A stretch of 64,000 nt of DNA, taken from assembly GCF_040529185.1 (NCBI RefSeq), contig NZ_CP159510.1:3100001-3164000 (forward strand), read 5' to 3'. The notes beneath the pieces are model-generated. The model was not told the origin of the DNA. It made no database searches and was given only the letters and a program-made list of their open reading frames with translations. Of this stretch, positions 62,309-64,000 are shown piece by piece. The position numbers and the translations under genes were made by a program. Numbering within the stretch: the stretch's first letter is position 1; every line of letters begins with the position of its first letter. This DNA is from Sporolactobacillus sp. Y61 (GTDB lineage Bacteria; Bacillota; Bacilli; Bacillales; Sporolactobacillaceae).

Positions 62309-63685
62309 TTGACGCTGCCTGAAGCATTTACAGAAAAAATGACACACCTGCTGGGAGACGAGGCCCCCGCCTTTCTGGCCACATACCAGGAGAGCCGTTC
62401 GTACGGCCTGCGGGCGAATCTGCTGAAAATAACCCGTGATGAACTGGTGCATAAAAGTAGTTTTGCCCTGAAGTCCGTGCCTTTCTGCCCATCCGGATTC
62501 TATTATTCAGAAACGGATAGGCCGGGAAAACACCCGTGGCATCAGGCGGGCTTATATTACATCCAGGAACCCAGCGCGATGTTCGTTGCCGAAGTCGTTG
62601 GTGCCAAGCCTGGTGATCGAGTGCTTGACCTGTGTGCCGCCCCCGGCGGAAAGTCCACGCAGCTCGCTGCAGCAATGCATAACCGGGGATTACTCGTGAC
62701 AAACGAAATCTATCAGAAACGGGCAAAAGTGCTGTCCGGAAATATTGAGCGTATGGGGATCACGAATGCCCTTGTCACGAATGAAACCCCTGAGCGTCTT
62801 GCTGCTTATTTCCCGGGCAATTTTGACAAAATTCTTGTCGACGCCCCCTGTTCGGGTGAGGGCATGTTCCGGAAAGATCCGGAGGCTGCCGAATACTGGA
62901 GCCCGGAGCATGTCCGTGAATGTGCGGCGCTGCAGGCCCGGATCCTTGAGGAGGCCTGCCGCATGCTGCGCCAGGGCGGAGTGCTCGTCTATTCGACTTG
63001 CACCTTCTCACCGGAAGAAAATGAGCAGCAGATTGAAGCCCTCCTCACCCGTTATCCGGATCTCGAACTGGTACCACTCAAAAAAAGCGACGGGGTTGAA
63101 GACGGCCGTCCGGAGTGGAGCCGGTCAAAAAATCCTGCCCTGCTCCGAACTGCCCGGCTCTGGCCGCACCGTCTCAGGGGAGAAGGCCATTTTGTTGCGA
63201 AACTGATCAAAAACGGACCTGCCCCGACTAAGAAACTAAAGGCAGCACCCTCTGCCGGAACATCCTTATTGAAAGACTACCGGACGTTTGAAGCCCAAGC
63301 CCTGACCAAGAGAAGACACGGCCGCTTTTTCTATCGAGGCAGCCAGTTGTATCTTCTTCCGGAAGACTGTCCGGATTTTGGAAAACTCCGGGTCATCCGG
63401 GCAGGACTTCATCTCGGGGAACAGAAGAAACACCGCTTTGAGCCGAATCACGCCCTCGCCCTTGCGGGATCTGCAACGTCATTTCAATCACTTCTCCCGC
63501 TCCTGTCATCAGGAAAAGAATGGGTACGCTATCTGCATGGCGAAACCCTGCCTGTTCCACCGGAAATAAAGGGCTGGACCGTGGTGACCATCGACGGCTG
63601 CCCGCTCGGCTGGGGCAAAGCCTTGGGCGGTATTCTGAAAAATTTTTATCCGAAAGGTCTGCGTCTTTACGGACTGAATCACTAA
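62309..63685 (+). CDS. RsmF/NOL1-type 16S rRNA (cytosine-C5) methyltransferase
   Basis: 458 residues. SAM-binding site in DRVLDLCAAPGGKSTQLAAA; catalytic cysteines in DAPCSGEGMFRKDP and VYSTCTFSPEENEQQ, as in RsmB/RsmF/NSUN enzymes with two Cys. The C-terminal 150 residues form an RNA-binding (PUA-like) extension of RsmF type. It should methylate a cytosine in 16S rRNA; which base is not known. TTG 62309 is preferred: GGGAGG sits 8 bp before it, and the ATG 62279 would put that site inside the gene. Confidence 0.9.
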   Translation: MTLPEAFTEKMTHLLGDEAPAFLATYQESRSYGLRANLLKITRDELVHKSSFALKSVPFCPSGFYYSETDRPGKHPWHQAGLYYIQEPSAMFVAEVVGAKPGDRVLDLCAAPGGKSTQLAAAMHNRGLLVTNEIYQKRAKVLSGNIERMGITNALVTNETPERLAAYFPGNFDKILVDAPCSGEGMFRKDPEAAEYWSPEHVRECAALQARILEEACRMLRQGGVLVYSTCTFSPEENEQQIEALLTRYPDLELVPLKKSDGVEDGRPEWSRSKNPALLRTARLWPHRLRGEGHFVAKLIKNGPAPTKKLKAAPSAGTSLLKDYRTFEAQALTKRRHGRFFYRGSQLYLLPEDCPDFGKLRVIRAGLHLGEQKKHRFEPNHALALAGSATSFQSLLPLLSSGKEWVRYLHGETLPVPPEIKGWTVVTIDGCPLGWGKALGGILKNFYPKGLRLYGLNH

Positions 63686-63705
63686 CTATTAAAGGAGCTG
63701 GTCAT

Positions 63706-64000
63706 TTGCCATTGCTGAATATTGGAGATGCCGTCGGTCTGATCTCTTGTTCAGACGGACTGTATCCGGATGAGAAGAAAAAACTGAGAAAGATTATCCG
63801 GACCCTGGACGGGATCGGCCTGGACATCCGGGTCGCGAGAACCATCTATCGTACTGAGGAAGCGCCCTTCAGTGGAACACCTGAAGCCCGGGCGAAGGAA
63901 CTGATGAAGCTGTTTCGCGATCCTTCCGTCGAAGTCATTTTTGATGTATCCGGCGGCGACAGCGCCAATCAGATTCTGCCTTTTCTTGATTATGACGTGA
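63706..64000 (+). CDS. S66-family LD-carboxypeptidase / MccF-like protein, 5' part only
   Basis: The first 98 codons; the gene runs off the right edge. N-terminal MPLLNIGDAVGLISCSDGLY and, near residue 90, VSGGDSANQILPFLDYDV match S66 peptidases (LdcA cuts the L-D bond of cytoplasmic murein peptides; MccF gives resistance to microcin C). TTG 63706 follows AAAGGAGCTGG. It starts 20 bp after the methyltransferase and is likely cotranscribed with it. The catalytic Ser cannot be confirmed in the visible part. Confidence 0.8.
   Translation, partial: MPLLNIGDAVGLISCSDGLYPDEKKKLRKIIRTLDGIGLDIRVARTIYRTEEAPFSGTPEARAKELMKLFRDPSVEVIFDVSGGDSANQILPFLDYDV

Overview
The window comes from the chromosome of an endospore-forming, low- to mid-GC member of the Bacilli. 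The direct signs are a gamma-type small acid-soluble spore protein (SspE-like), a PdaA-type spore-cortex deacetylase, Gram-positive lipoprotein signals, strong AGGAGG-type ribosome binding sites with many TTG/GTG starts, and a Bacillus-like 16S-Ile-Ala-23S-5S-tRNA operon. From memory, the gene order perR, bcp, gsaB, ygaE, sspE, mutY, yfhP, yfhH, recX resembles the Bacillus subtilis chromosome. I infer Bacillales, possibly near Sporolactobacillaceae, but cannot confirm this without a database.

Region by region. 1-2.7 kb: the start of a glyoxalase-fold (VOC) gene behind a near-perfect sigma-54 promoter, with a PAS-AAA+-Fis sigma-54 activator facing away from it and a dispersed repeat between them. 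2.7-5.4 kb: a three-gene minus-strand run (uracil-DNA glycosylase-like, half-length UvrC-like GIY-YIG nuclease, unknown protein). 5.4-9.6 kb: a fused two-domain peptide-type ABC ATPase, a small membrane protein and a frameshifted TctA-like permease, with two Fur-box promoters pointing outward. 9.6-12.6 kb: a helicase-loader-like ATPase and an NCS1 nucleobase permease. 12.6-23.3 kb: an accessory, partly AT-rich segment with a DUF1672 lipoprotein plus a large lipase-like protein, a decayed copy of the latter, a DAACS symporter, an OsmC protein, an intact IS1634-family element with a 5-bp target duplication, a NERD-domain protein and a DUF2927-like protein. 23.5-29.9 kb: a GbsR-type regulator and an OpuC compatible-solute ABC operon, followed by a partly deleted tandem copy that keeps a second intact binding protein.

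29.9-37 kb: an rRNA operon with 16 tRNAs, all on the minus strand, behind tandem promoters. 37-43 kb: oxidative-stress genes (perR, bcp), an MDR oxidoreductase, a NUDIX hydrolase, gsaB and a FUSC-type membrane protein. 43-46.7 kb: a LiaIHFSR cell-envelope stress module (PspA-like effector plus LiaF and two-component system) with an internal terminator. 46.7-50.5 kb: sspE, mutY, yfhP, yfhH, recX. 50.5-51 kb: a gene-free cluster of DnaA boxes. 51-64 kb: pdaA, a small YfjT-like gene, the methionine-salvage genes mtnE/mtnU, a thioredoxin-like protein, a VanZ-family protein, a BrkB-family protein, an oligoendopeptidase, a VIT1/CCC1 metal transporter, adenine deaminase, an RsmF-type rRNA methyltransferase and the start of an S66 LD-carboxypeptidase.

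The most unusual signals are a four-copy, apparently structured ~140-210-nt repeat lying between genes, always on the plus strand; the sigma-54 promoter/activator pair; the DnaA-box cluster near 50.8 kb; the Fur boxes placed inside promoter spacers; and the lipoprotein-plus-lipase module with its decayed neighbour.
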